A DNA stretch of 11,411 nucleotides from JBNARI01 sp049718765 (GTDB lineage Bacteria > Bacillota > Sulfobacillia > DUMF01), in contig JBNARI010000042.1 of NCBI GenBank assembly GCA_049718765.1, positions 1 through 11,411 on the forward strand, written 5' to 3'. The notes under the pieces are model-generated. The model did no database searches, was not told the origin of the DNA, and worked only from the letters and a program-made list of their open reading frames with translations. Position 1 is the first letter of the stretch, and each line of letters begins with the position of its first letter. A program made the translations under genes and the position numbers. Below are positions 1 to 6,663 of this stretch, one piece after another.

Positions 1-31
1 TGGGGCTCAGGACTCTATACCCTGAGCCCCA
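1..31 (-). terminator. Hairpin downstream of the lipid kinase gene
   Basis: An 11-bp perfect inverted repeat (TGGGGCTCAGG at 1-11, CCTGAGCCCCA at 21-31) encloses a 9-base loop. It begins 19 bases beyond the stop codon of the minus-strand kinase gene, the usual place for an intrinsic terminator. The T-run expected on the minus strand would lie outside the window, so termination is inferred. On the plus strand the stem is followed by ATTTGAATTC, so it could serve both directions. Confidence 0.5.
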
Positions 32-50
32 TTTGAATTCATGGGGCGTG

Positions 51-1001
51 TTAGCCTTGTGGCACGAGGAGTCTCAGGCGGCTGGTTACTGCTGTCAGCG
101 TGATGGGTGGCGCGAGGTCGATTGGGTCTCCATCTATATGAAGAGGTGTACCCGCAGGGAAGAAGAAAGTGGCCGAAGCGCACCTCAAGAAGGAGACGCC
201 AGCGAAGTGCCGGTGCAAGCCTGCAAAAGCTAGAGGCAAGAGGAGAGCGAGCTTCACAGCAGGGACTGAGTGGCCCACGCACACGTCGTAAGCACCATCA
301 AAAGGGCTTGCGCCAGGGTTGATCTTGATCCCGCCACCAAGACGTTCGGTGTTGGTGCAAGCAACTAGCCAACAGCTGGCGATGCGTAGAGGGCTAGAGG
401 CACCCAGGGTAGTTAGTTCCAACGGAAATGTGCGGAAAGACGACAAGCATTTGTAGACGCAGTAGGCATAGGAGAGTCGACCGAGCACCTTGTTTAGTTG
501 GGTGGACTTCACTGCTCGCGCGACTGCTGCATCGAAGCCAATGCCGACCGAGTTGACGGCAAACAGCGTTTTCCCAGAAGCGTCACGTACTTCGATTACG
601 TCTGCGAAGCGTGTACGGCTGCCGAGCACTGCCCGGGAAAGACTCGCTGCACTTTCCCGAAACGTAGCGGGCATGCCCGCACCTATCGCGAAATCGTTAC
701 CTGTCCCGGCTGGCATGACGCCGAGGACAGGAGCACATGGACTTTCCGATTGCAGCAGGCCGTTTACTACTTCCCCCACAGTGCCGTCCCCACCTACAGC
801 AATGACCATAGAAAAATGGGAGGTCAAGGCTTTGCGAGCCAAGACCAAAGGTTCTCCTGCACTTGTTGATTCCCACAGCTCAAAATTAACTTCAGGGAAT
901 TTCCCAAGTTCGTTCACAAGGTGTTGTGCAGCAAGTTTTGCCTTGCCCCTGCCAGCCACTGGATTGAGTATGACGCACACACGGGTGGGCGAGGTTTTCA
1001 T
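51..1001 (-). CDS. YegS/DgkB-type diacylglycerol/lipid kinase family protein
   Basis: A 316-residue protein of the diacylglycerol kinase catalytic family (DAGK_cat fold, as in DgkB and YegS). These are soluble or peripheral enzymes that phosphorylate diacylglycerol or related lipids with ATP. Visible motifs are NPVAGRG (residues 13-19), GGDGT (70-74, the nucleotide and catalytic signature) and GTGNDFA (99-105). A late GGGIKINP...DG block and HIDGD near the C-terminus are typical of the beta-sandwich domain. Length is normal for the family (about 300). I start at the ATG at 1001 because AAGGAGG lies six bases upstream; the open frame extends to 1115 but has no such site. It lies 110 bases downstream of hsp20, beyond a terminator, so it may have its own promoter, although none was obvious. 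The exact lipid substrate cannot be read from sequence. Confidence 0.9.
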   Translation of the reverse strand: MKTSPTRVCVILNPVAGRGKAKLAAQHLVNELGKFPEVNFELWESTSAGEPLVLARKALTSHFSMVIAVGGDGTVGEVVNGLLQSESPCAPVLGVMPAGTGNDFAIGAGMPATFRESAASLSRAVLGSRTRFADVIEVRDASGKTLFAVNSVGIGFDAAVARAVKSTQLNKVLGRLSYAYCVYKCLSSFRTFPLELTTLGASSPLRIASCWLVACTNTERLGGGIKINPGASPFDGAYDVCVGHSVPAVKLALLLPLAFAGLHRHFAGVSFLRCASATFFFPAGTPLHIDGDPIDLAPPITLTAVTSRLRLLVPQG

Positions 1002-1051
1002 CTTGTTCCTCCTTGCATTAGCCCTGCTCTTTTGTACACGTTGATAATACA

Positions 1052-1081
1052 TAAAACGGGGCGGGGATCCAATCCCCGCCC
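1052..1081 (-). terminator. Rho-independent terminator after hsp20
   Basis: A 10-bp perfect stem (1059-1068 with 1072-1081, GGGCGGGGAT paired with ATCCCCGCCC) has a 3-base loop. On the minus strand it is followed by CG and then TTTTA. It lies 31 bases past the hsp20 stop and before the lipid kinase start, so it should separate their transcripts. Confidence 0.8.
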
Positions 1082-1111
1082 AAGCGAGAAGCCAAAGTTG
1101 TGTGACCAAGA

Positions 1112-1564
1112 TCACTTGATATCTATCTTGCGACCTTTGAAGCCCGGGCGCAGCTTCGGTAGTCTCACCTCGAGCACGCCGTCCCTGTACGAGGCTTCGG
1201 CGCCATTGGGATCGATTTCCCCGGGGAGAGCCACAGTACGGGATACTTGCCCCGAGTAGGATTCAGTTTGCACCCAGTTCTCGGTATCCACTTTCCTGAG
1301 CTGCTTCTTTTCCGCGGTTATTGTGAGTCTGCTGTCATCACAGTAAAGTTGTATGTCGTTCTTATCAACCCCGGGAAGTTCTGCCCTAATAATGTATTCT
1401 TTGTCAGTCTCAGACACATCTACTGGAATCGTCCCAAGGCCGAAGCCAGCGAAGTCCGAGGGCCAGAAATCCCTGCCAAACATATTGGCAAACATGGAGT
1501 CAATCATTCTATTGATCCTGGAAATCTCGTAGAGCGGATTGAAAGGATTCCTGCGAGCCAACAT
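1112..1564 (-). CDS. Hsp20/alpha-crystallin family small heat shock protein
   Basis: A 150-residue ATP-independent chaperone that would hold unfolding proteins in the cytoplasm. The N-terminal arm (about residues 1-42) is rich in Phe, Met and Arg (RRNPFNPLYEI, MFANMFGRDFW). The alpha-crystallin domain spans roughly 45-140. It opens with PVDVSETDKEY, contains AELPGVDKNDI, and ends with GVLEVRLPK, the family signature. The extreme C-terminus ends in IDIK, which provides the I-X-I type anchor used in oligomer assembly. The length matches bacterial Hsp18/Hsp20 proteins. The ATG at 1564 is preceded by a purine-rich AGGGGGG site. Upstream sit a good promoter and a CtsR-type box (listed separately), which points to class III heat shock control. 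It is transcribed alone and ends at a strong terminator. Confidence 0.95.
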   Translation of the reverse strand: MLARRNPFNPLYEISRINRMIDSMFANMFGRDFWPSDFAGFGLGTIPVDVSETDKEYIIRAELPGVDKNDIQLYCDDSRLTITAEKKQLRKVDTENWVQTESYSGQVSRTVALPGEIDPNGAEASYRDGVLEVRLPKLRPGFKGRKIDIK

Positions 1565-1614
1565 GTTATCCTACCCCCCTGCTGGAAAAGTTGGCATCGT
1601 TTTCTTCGCCTCCT

Positions 1615-1643
1615 ATGATAGAAGGAAAGTCAAAGAAAGTCAA
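1615..1643 (-). promoter_or_regulatory. Sigma-A-type promoter of hsp20
   Basis: Read on the minus strand, a -35 box TTGACT (1643-1638) and a -10 box TATCAT (1620-1615) are separated by exactly 17 bases. The start of hsp20 is about 50 bases further on. Each box is one mismatch from consensus at most two positions. The -35 box is inside the CtsR-like operator. Confidence 0.7.
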
Positions 1644-1644
1644 G
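1628..1644. promoter_or_regulatory. CtsR-type operator (direct heptamer repeat)
   Basis: The plus strand reads AGTCAAAGAAAGTCAAG. The CtsR consensus is RGTCAAA-NAN-RGTCAAA, a tandem heptamer; this site matches it at all positions except the last base (G for A). It covers the -35 box of the hsp20 promoter, the right geometry for a repressor. CtsR is the class III heat shock repressor of Bacillota. No ctsR gene is in the window, so its presence elsewhere is assumed. Confidence 0.7.
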
Positions 1645-1720
1645 ACCCTACAGCACCTTGCAGATCGTACAACATAGTCGGTTAGAATGTTGGCATAAGG
1701 CAAGTAGAGCAAGAAGGGGG

Positions 1721-2170
1721 ATGAGTCTCTTGCCAGATCCGTATGCTGGACTCTTCAAGAAAAGCCCGTACTTCGACAAGTGCGACATAGTGGGCAGAGT
1801 CGTCGCGGTGCTTGACGCGAGGCTACAAAACCGGGGGCTGAGCCTCATTGCCCAGCCGTCGAGAGCTGTACGTGCTGGCGAGGTTCATGAATTGATTGCC
1901 ACAGAGGAAGATGCTGGGCCTGGTAAGAATGTGACTACGGCGATCTACGTGGCTTTCGTGGAGATCCTGTGTGGGGGCGTGCTGCTTGCGGGGGACAAAG
2001 TTATCATCAACGCACAGGAGGTTGGGAAACTGGCGGGTTTTGATGAAACCCACTTCCCAAACCACATGAACATGGTAATGCGCTGTGCCAGGGCGCTTAC
2101 GGGAAGGGAGATGCAGCTCAAGCCCGGTGACACAGTGGTGTTCAGGTTTTCTCCTCCTGCTACAACGTGA
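1721..2170 (+). CDS. Uncharacterised conserved-looking protein, 149 residues
   Basis: I do not recognise a characterised family; it may correspond to the family catalogued as DUF6917, but that is from memory and untested. The protein is soluble, with no signal peptide or membrane segment. It starts around MSLLPDPYAGLFKKSPY and has blocks that look conserved: VVAVLDARLQNRGLSLI, GEVHELIATEEDAGPGK, GGVLLAGDKVII, and AGFDETHFPNHMNMV. The last, with two His and acidic residues, could be a metal or ligand site, but this is only inference. The C-terminus (LKPGDTVVFRF) resembles a small beta-barrel edge. The start is uncertain: AAGGGGG abuts the ATG at 1721, so the TTG at 1730 with nine-base spacing is a real alternative, and a TTG at 1658 gives 170 residues. 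It is divergent from hsp20 and convergent with the cysteine synthase gene, with 19 bases between stops. Confidence 0.75.
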   Translation: MSLLPDPYAGLFKKSPYFDKCDIVGRVVAVLDARLQNRGLSLIAQPSRAVRAGEVHELIATEEDAGPGKNVTTAIYVAFVEILCGGVLLAGDKVIINAQEVGKLAGFDETHFPNHMNMVMRCARALTGREMQLKPGDTVVFRFSPPATT

Positions 2171-2189
2171 ACTGTTAAGCTGTTACCCA

Positions 2190-3119
2190 TTAGGGCTGAA
2201 ACAAACTTGTGCTCAGGTAGCGTTCTCCCGTGTCCGGCAAGACAGTCACTACTGTTTTGCCAGGACCAAGCCTTTTGGCCAGCTGGATTGCTGCCCAGGT
2301 ATTTGCGCCGGAACTCACGCCAACGAGTAGGCCTTCGAGTCTGGCAAGAGCTCGAGCTGTCTCGATTGCATCTTCGTCGGTCACAAGTACAATCTCATCA
2401 ATGATTGAGCGATCGAGGATATCTGGCATGACACCATCGCCCATCCCTTGCATGGCATGGTGGCTGATTTGACCTCCCGAAAGCAAAGCTGCTTTGGTGG
2501 GCTCCACTGCAGCTATGATTACGTCTGGCCACTTTCCCTTGAGCACCCTGCCTATGCCAGTTATGGTCCCTCCAGTGCCAATGCCAGCGCAAAAGGCGTC
2601 GATCTTGGTTCCTGCTTGGAACAAGATCTCTGTTGCGGTAGTCCTTGCGTGGATGGCAGGATTCTCCGGGTTGGCAAACTGGTTGGCGTACCAAGTATTG
2701 GGCTCTTCTTCTACAATCTGTCTTGCCTTCGCCATGGCGTTTTGGATGGCTTCCGTAATCGAGTTTCCTGGCGGCACGAGAACGATTTCCGCACCATATG
2801 CCCTCATGATTTGCTGGCGCTCCGCGCTCATGTTCTCGGGCATGACCAACTTGCAGCGGTACCCCTTTACGGCAGCCACGAGCGCGAGGCCGATTCCTTG
2901 ATTCCCGCTGGTTGCCTCGACTATGGTATACCCTGGCTTGAGGAGACCTGCTTTCTCTGCTGCCTCAACCATTGCCAGGGCTGTTCTGGTCTTGATGCTG
3001 CCTCCAACGTTGACTGCTTCAAACTTTACCAATATTTGGGCGCAGTCAGGCGGCACCAACCGTTGCAGACGAACCATTGGGGTATTACCCACGGCTTCAA
3101 GGACGTTACTGTATGCCAA
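2190..3119 (-). CDS. Cysteine synthase-like PLP enzyme (CysK/CBS family)
   Basis: A 309-residue fold-type II PLP enzyme of the O-acetylserine sulfhydrylase / cystathionine beta-synthase family, expected to make cysteine from an activated serine and sulfide. The PLP lysine is K43 in GGSIKTR, TSGNQG (70-75) is the substrate loop, GIGTGGTITG is the phosphate-binding glycine loop, and VSSGAN and LPDTGERY close the site. Length is normal for CysK (about 305-310). Two active-site positions differ from the usual NPGGSVKDR: V38 replaces Pro and T44 replaces Asp. This suggests a divergent branch, so I do not assign cysK firmly. The start is a TTG at 3119, with AAAGGAGG about 11 bases upstream; no closer ATG or GTG is available. 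It is transcribed alone; a small inverted repeat precedes the ribosome binding site. Confidence 0.9.
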   Translation of the reverse strand: MAYSNVLEAVGNTPMVRLQRLVPPDCAQILVKFEAVNVGGSIKTRTALAMVEAAEKAGLLKPGYTIVEATSGNQGIGLALVAAVKGYRCKLVMPENMSAERQQIMRAYGAEIVLVPPGNSITEAIQNAMAKARQIVEEEPNTWYANQFANPENPAIHARTTATEILFQAGTKIDAFCAGIGTGGTITGIGRVLKGKWPDVIIAAVEPTKAALLSGGQISHHAMQGMGDGVMPDILDRSIIDEIVLVTDEDAIETARALARLEGLLVGVSSGANTWAAIQLAKRLGPGKTVVTVLPDTGERYLSTSLFQP

Positions 3120-3140
3120 AGCTGATGTCTCCTCCTTTCA

Positions 3141-3159
3141 GGGCATCACCGTTGTGCCC
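3141..3159 (-). repeat. Small inverted repeat in the cysteine synthase leader
   Basis: GGGCA (3141-3145) and TGCCC (3155-3159) form a 5-bp stem with a 9-base loop, immediately upstream of the AAAGGAGG site on the minus strand. It might modulate translation or be a protein site; it is short enough to be chance. Confidence 0.35.
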
Positions 3160-3425
3160 ATGTACTTAATTCGCTTTGCGGTTGATGGATCCTGGTTAAG
3201 GAAGTTCAGTTTTGCCCTACGCCAGGCTTTGCTCGCTCACGTGGGCCAGGGTGCCAGTCTTCAGCAACGCTGGCGTCGCATAGAAAGATATCGCCTCAAG
3301 CCTCCCTGTTACGCCTCCCGTGCAGGCACATTCCCTCTGCGAGGTCTCTTCTGGCAGTCGCCTACCCACAAGCGCCTCTGACGCGTGTATTCTTCTTTGG
3401 AGGTTCTGACGAACTCTTATCATTT

Positions 3426-3448
3426 ACCCAAAGGACTTGGGTTAGAAT
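3426..3448 (+). promoter_or_regulatory. Operator-like inverted repeat abutting a -10 box before yaaO
   Basis: ACCCAA (3426-3431) and TTGGGT (3437-3442) form a 6-5-6 inverted repeat that directly touches TAGAAT (3443-3448), a one-mismatch -10 box. No good -35 box is seen at 17 bases, as expected for an activated or regulated promoter. The start codon of yaaO is 24 bases further. The assignment is inference. Confidence 0.4.
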
Positions 3449-3471
3449 GGAACAGAGGGGGTTCCTTCCAC

Positions 3472-4935
3472 ATGCCAAAAGATATTGGGCTGCCCCTTTT
3501 GGAGGCCATGAGGAGCCTAATGGCCAAGCGTGGGTGCAGGTACCACACCCCAGGGCACAAAGGTCGACCATGGCTTGCTGTTGACTCTTCTCTTGTAGAT
3601 ATGCTGGGCGAAGGGGCTTTCAGTGCAGACCTGACTGAACTCCCAGGCCTTGACAACCTTGCCGAGCCTTCAGGAGTCTTGCTTCGATCGGAGCAGTTAT
3701 GCGCCGAGGTTTTTGGCACTGCTCATACCGTGCTACTTACTTGTGGGGCTACATCCGGGATAGTGGCGGCAATCCTTGCTTGCTGCCGACCAGGGGACAA
3801 AGTGCTGCTGCCCAGGGAATGCCACAGGAGCGTGCTTGCAGGTGTGCTTCTTGCCCGGGCAGTGCCAGTGTTCTACCCTTGTGATGTGGACCTGGAGTAC
3901 GACTTGCCCATTGGAGCGTCCGCAGACGCGATCAGGGATCGATTACGTTCGGAACCTGGGCTCAGCGCTTTGATCGTATCTAGCCCAAATTACTTTGGAG
4001 TCCATAGGGACCTGCATGCCGTTGTGGAAGAAGCTCGCAGCAGAAGAATCGTCGTGATTGTGGATGAAGCCCATGGCGCTCATCTGCCTTTCGTGAAGCG
4101 CGACCTTTCGGCCTTGTCTTGGAGGGCCCATATTGTTGTCCACAGCGGGCATAAGACCCTCGGTGCACTCACCCAGAGCGCTATGGCCCACTTTACTACA
4201 GACGACCCCTCGTTGTTTGGCAGGTTCGTGAGTTCACTTTCGTTGGTTCACACCAGCAGCCCGTCTTATCCAGTGATGGCTTCAATCGAGGCCGCAGTTG
4301 TGCGCCTTCACCGTTCGGGCAGGGAAAGCCTCTGCAGGCTCATGGAGTCCTCGAATCAACTCAAAGAGAGGCTGGGGCAACTTGAAGGGATGGCAGTGTT
4401 TCCCGGGAGCGCCAACACTGCTGGCTACTGGGTTGATCCTCTTAAGGTTACCGTGAAGCTCTTACGGCACAGGGCCAGCCAAGTGGAGCGATGGCTGATT
4501 GAGGATAGGGGCATGTATCCCGAGCTGGTGTGTGGGCAGAACGTTCTGTTTCTCCTTGGGATTGGGGATGACCAAGGCTCTCTCGATCTGCTCTGGAATG
4601 CAATCAAAGCTGCAGTCGACGTCTTGCCTCCTCAAGCTCCATCCTCAAATTTGAGGTGGTCTACACTTCTCACAAATATCCCGACGCGCGCTCTGTTGCC
4701 AGCAGAAGCGTTCTGGGCTCGTCAGGCCCTAGTGCCGGTCAAGGAAGCAGCTGGGAGCATTTGCTCTACCCCTCTCTTGCTGTACCCGCCGGGTGTAGCT
4801 CTCATCTGGCCTGGAGAAGTGTTTTCTCAGGAAATGTGCGACTTCCTGGAGGAAGCACGAGCAAACGGTTGGAATGTACTGGGCATGGTGCATGACTCAA
4901 AAGGCTATTACGTCCGAGTTGTCGAGGAGAGATGA
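3472..4935 (+). CDS. yaaO: Orn/Lys/Arg decarboxylase family PLP enzyme (YaaO-like)
   Basis: A 487-residue fold-type I PLP protein of the Orn/Lys/Arg decarboxylase group (short SpeA/YaaO type). Members decarboxylate basic amino acids on the way to polyamines; the substrate here is not known. Visible features are HTPGHKGRP near residue 24, the DLTELPGLDNL block, the PLP aspartate D198 in VDEAHGAH, and the Schiff-base lysine K228 in SGHKTL. The C-terminal domain contains STPLLLYPPGV and IWPGE, which are typical of the family's last domain. The ATG at 3472 is chosen because the homologous N-terminus (a short helix, then the HxPGHK motif) fits it and AGAGGGGG lies about 11 bases upstream; the frame is open from a GTG at 3385. 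It ends in an ATGA overlap with tmk, so the two are translationally coupled. The same yaaO-tmk pair is known in B. subtilis. Confidence 0.9.
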   Translation: MPKDIGLPLLEAMRSLMAKRGCRYHTPGHKGRPWLAVDSSLVDMLGEGAFSADLTELPGLDNLAEPSGVLLRSEQLCAEVFGTAHTVLLTCGATSGIVAAILACCRPGDKVLLPRECHRSVLAGVLLARAVPVFYPCDVDLEYDLPIGASADAIRDRLRSEPGLSALIVSSPNYFGVHRDLHAVVEEARSRRIVVIVDEAHGAHLPFVKRDLSALSWRAHIVVHSGHKTLGALTQSAMAHFTTDDPSLFGRFVSSLSLVHTSSPSYPVMASIEAAVVRLHRSGRESLCRLMESSNQLKERLGQLEGMAVFPGSANTAGYWVDPLKVTVKLLRHRASQVERWLIEDRGMYPELVCGQNVLFLLGIGDDQGSLDLLWNAIKAAVDVLPPQAPSSNLRWSTLLTNIPTRALLPAEAFWARQALVPVKEAAGSICSTPLLLYPPGVALIWPGEVFSQEMCDFLEEARANGWNVLGMVHDSKGYYVRVVEER

Positions 4936-5555
4936 CCAGAGTGAATAGGTTCATAGTGCTCGAAGGGATAGACGGTTCGGGCAAGTCCACCCAGATCAAG
5001 CTGCTGAAGCAATCCTTGGAAGATCGAGGATTCAGAGTATTTGCCACTCGGGAGCCTGGCGGCACGGTCATCGGAGAAAAAGTGAGAGCAATCTTGCTTG
5101 ATAAGGCTCACTCGGACATGAAGCTGCGTACTGAGGCGCTGCTCTACGCAGCTTGTCGAGCGCAGCTAGTGGAGGAAGTTATCCTGCCCCGGCTCACCCT
5201 TGGAGAAATAGTGCTTTGCGAGCGATATGTGCTTTCAAGCCTGGCGTATCAAGCTCATGGTGGGGGCTTGGACCGTGAATGGGTGGTTTCCATCAACCGC
5301 TTTGCGTGTAACGGTGTTTACCCTAGCTTGACGATACTTTTGGACCTTGACCCGTACGAGCACCAGTGTCGCATGAAAGGGACTGACCGCATTGAATCTC
5401 GTGGACTTGAATACCTCAGGAGAGTAAGGGAGGGCTACCTCGAGGAAGCTAGGTTAGACCCTAGCGTCAGGGTGGTGAGCGCTGCGGCATCTGTGGAGGA
5501 AGTACATTGCGCAATTCTCTGGGAAGCGCTGTCATTCCTCAGCGGCGGCCAATGA
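4932..5555 (+). CDS. tmk: Thymidylate kinase
   Basis: A 207-residue dTMP kinase that phosphorylates dTMP to dTDP with ATP, an essential step to dTTP. The P-loop is EGIDGSGKST (residues 11-20), followed by the substrate motif TREPGG (39-44). The third motif reads ERYVLSSLAYQ (97-107), and the LID region contains DRIESRGLEYLRRVREGYLE. Length is normal. The third motif usually begins with Asp (DRY/DRF); here it is Glu (E97, codon GAG), a conservative but notable change at a position that contacts the substrate region. The ATG overlaps the yaaO stop by four bases. It is followed after 35 bases by yaaQ. Confidence 0.96.
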   Translation: MTRVNRFIVLEGIDGSGKSTQIKLLKQSLEDRGFRVFATREPGGTVIGEKVRAILLDKAHSDMKLRTEALLYAACRAQLVEEVILPRLTLGEIVLCERYVLSSLAYQAHGGGLDREWVVSINRFACNGVYPSLTILLDLDPYEHQCRMKGTDRIESRGLEYLRRVREGYLEEARLDPSVRVVSAAASVEEVHCAILWEALSFLSGGQ

Positions 5556-5590
5556 GCAGACACTCGAAATGGAAGGAGGTTTCGTGTTAG

Positions 5591-5920
5591 GTGAAGCTCA
5601 TAATATCTGTGGTGCAAGATACGGATGCGAACAGGCTTTTAAACGCATTAATGAAGGAAGGTCACAGGGCAACGAAACTGGCTAGTACTGGGGGCTTTCT
5701 GCGGGAAGGGAACACCACATTCTTAATTGGTGTCGAGGACGAGAAAGTGGATGATGTGCTCCAAATCATCGAGAAAACCTGCCGGTCGCGCACCCAAGTG
5801 GTTACACCCGCGACGCCCCTTGGTGGGGCACCAGGAGCATACGCTTCCTTCCCGGTCGAGGTAGTTGTAGGCGGTGCTACAGTATTCGTAGTGAACGTAG
5901 AAAGGTTTGAAAAGCTGTGA
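5591..5920 (+). CDS. darA: Cyclic-di-AMP receptor, PII-like (DarA/PstA, YaaQ)
   Basis: A 109-residue PII-like protein known in Bacillus as DarA (YaaQ) and in Staphylococcus and Listeria as PstA, a trimer that binds cyclic di-AMP. The N-terminus KLIISVVQDTDANRLLNAL and the block RATKLASTGGFLREGNTT match the family closely. R26, T28, F36 and L37 coincide with ligand-contacting positions reported for PstA/DarA. A flexible Gly/Pro-rich loop (about residues 78-87, TPLGGAPGAY) corresponds to the B-loop. The start is a GTG at 5591: the codon before it in frame is TAG, and AAGGAGG is 11 bases upstream. It overlaps the start of holB (GTGA). The downstream target of this receptor is not known in general; nothing in the window reveals it. 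Confidence 0.95.
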   Translation: MKLIISVVQDTDANRLLNALMKEGHRATKLASTGGFLREGNTTFLIGVEDEKVDDVLQIIEKTCRSRTQVVTPATPLGGAPGAYASFPVEVVVGGATVFVVNVERFEKL

Positions 5921-6663
5921 TCAAGGAATACGATTCCGGTGCCTACTTGGTTGTGGTGGAAAGCTCTGAGCTTTCCACTGACGCAATTCGGAAAGTTGTG
6001 TCTGTTGTGTGCCCGAGTTATGAGCGTGGGTCTGTGGAGCTGATCAGGGTTAGCCCTGAGGGGGATTCCTTTGGGGTGGACAAAGTACGGTCGGCATTAG
6101 CTTGCGCAGCGCTAAGTTCCTCTCCGGGAAAGAAAAAGGTGCTGGTGTTCGAGAAAGCAGAAAGCCTAACCCTGGATGCCCAAAACTGCCTGCTAAAGCG
6201 GTTGGAAGAGCCGCCTGACCAAACCTTGCTTTTGCTGATTACGTCAAACTTAAATGCACTGATTCCCACGGTCCGTTCGAGATGCCAGCTTGTAGAAATC
6301 CGTGCGTCGATTGAACCTGGAGAGGATCGCTTGAGTCCTGAGGAAGCTTTGAAGCAGGCGGTTCATCTGTTGACCTGCGGCGAAGCAAACGCCCTGGTGA
6401 CAGTTTCGCGAATGAGCTGCGAAGAGGGATTGCAGCTCACTGAGGCCCTTGTCCACCTATTTCGGCGTATTGTGATAGACTTAGATGTTGCAGATTCAAG
6501 GTTGAGGGCAGCTGCAACGGAAGCAATGTGGTTGGCCATGCAGGCTTATGGCCAGCTCAAGCAAAATGCTAATCCGGGCTTATGCCTTGAGGCAATGGTG
6601 GCCAGGCTATTCAGGGTAATACCTGACCCGCACAGACTGGAGGGTGTACTGTGCCTGTCGTAG
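5917..6663 (+). CDS. holB: DNA polymerase III delta prime subunit, shortened
   Basis: A 248-residue AAA+ clamp-loader subunit homologue. It is recognised by NCLLKRLEEPP (about residues 90-100), the sensor-type loop LLLITSNLNALIPTVRSRCQ with the SRC arginine motif, and the following all-helical C-terminal region. Position between yaaQ and yaaT is the classic one for holB. It is about 80 residues shorter than usual delta prime proteins (about 330). The N-terminus GAYLVVVESSEL replaces the usual P-loop segment, and the four-cysteine zinc module is absent. The Walker B segment reads VLVFEKAE rather than an Asp-containing form. A TGA lies in frame three codons upstream of the GTG at 5917 (5908-5910), so no longer start is available. 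It overlaps the 3' end of yaaQ by four bases and the 5' end of ricT by 13. Delta prime normally does not hydrolyse ATP, so loss of the P-loop may be tolerated. Confidence 0.88.
   Translation: MIKEYDSGAYLVVVESSELSTDAIRKVVSVVCPSYERGSVELIRVSPEGDSFGVDKVRSALACAALSSSPGKKKVLVFEKAESLTLDAQNCLLKRLEEPPDQTLLLLITSNLNALIPTVRSRCQLVEIRASIEPGEDRLSPEEALKQAVHLLTCGEANALVTVSRMSCEEGLQLTEALVHLFRRIVIDLDVADSRLRAAATEAMWLAMQAYGQLKQNANPGLCLEAMVARLFRVIPDPHRLEGVLCLS

Larger units (their letters stand above)
3120..3471. other. Gene-free region between cysteine synthase and yaaO
   Basis: About 350 bases separate the divergent cysteine synthase and decarboxylase genes. A 68-codon open frame on the minus strand (3217-3423) has no ribosome binding site and a composition unlike a real protein. 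I looked for T-box, SAM, cobalamin and GEMM riboswitch cores on both strands and saw none. What it does hold is the small hairpin next to the cysteine synthase ribosome binding site and the operator-like repeat and -10 box in front of yaaO. Promoter elements for the cysteine synthase gene could not be identified. Confidence 0.6.

Noticed and set aside
490..1044. 184-codon open frame on the plus strand
   Set aside because: It is the antisense shadow of the lipid kinase gene, has no ribosome binding site and gives a low-complexity Ser/Thr/Pro product.
1772..1778. TTCGACA, an apparent 0A box
   Set aside because: It lies well inside the coding region of the uncharacterised gene, far from a promoter; a seven-base match is expected by chance.
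2448..3125. 225-codon open frame on the plus strand
   Set aside because: It is antisense to the cysteine synthase gene, whose active-site motifs fix the true strand.
3120..3385. T-box or SAM riboswitch before the cysteine synthase gene
   Set aside because: I searched by eye for the T-box AGGGTGG core and the S-box conserved blocks on the minus strand and found none.
3217..3423. 68-codon open frame on the minus strand in the gene-free region
   Set aside because: No ribosome binding site and no recognisable motif; the composition looks random.
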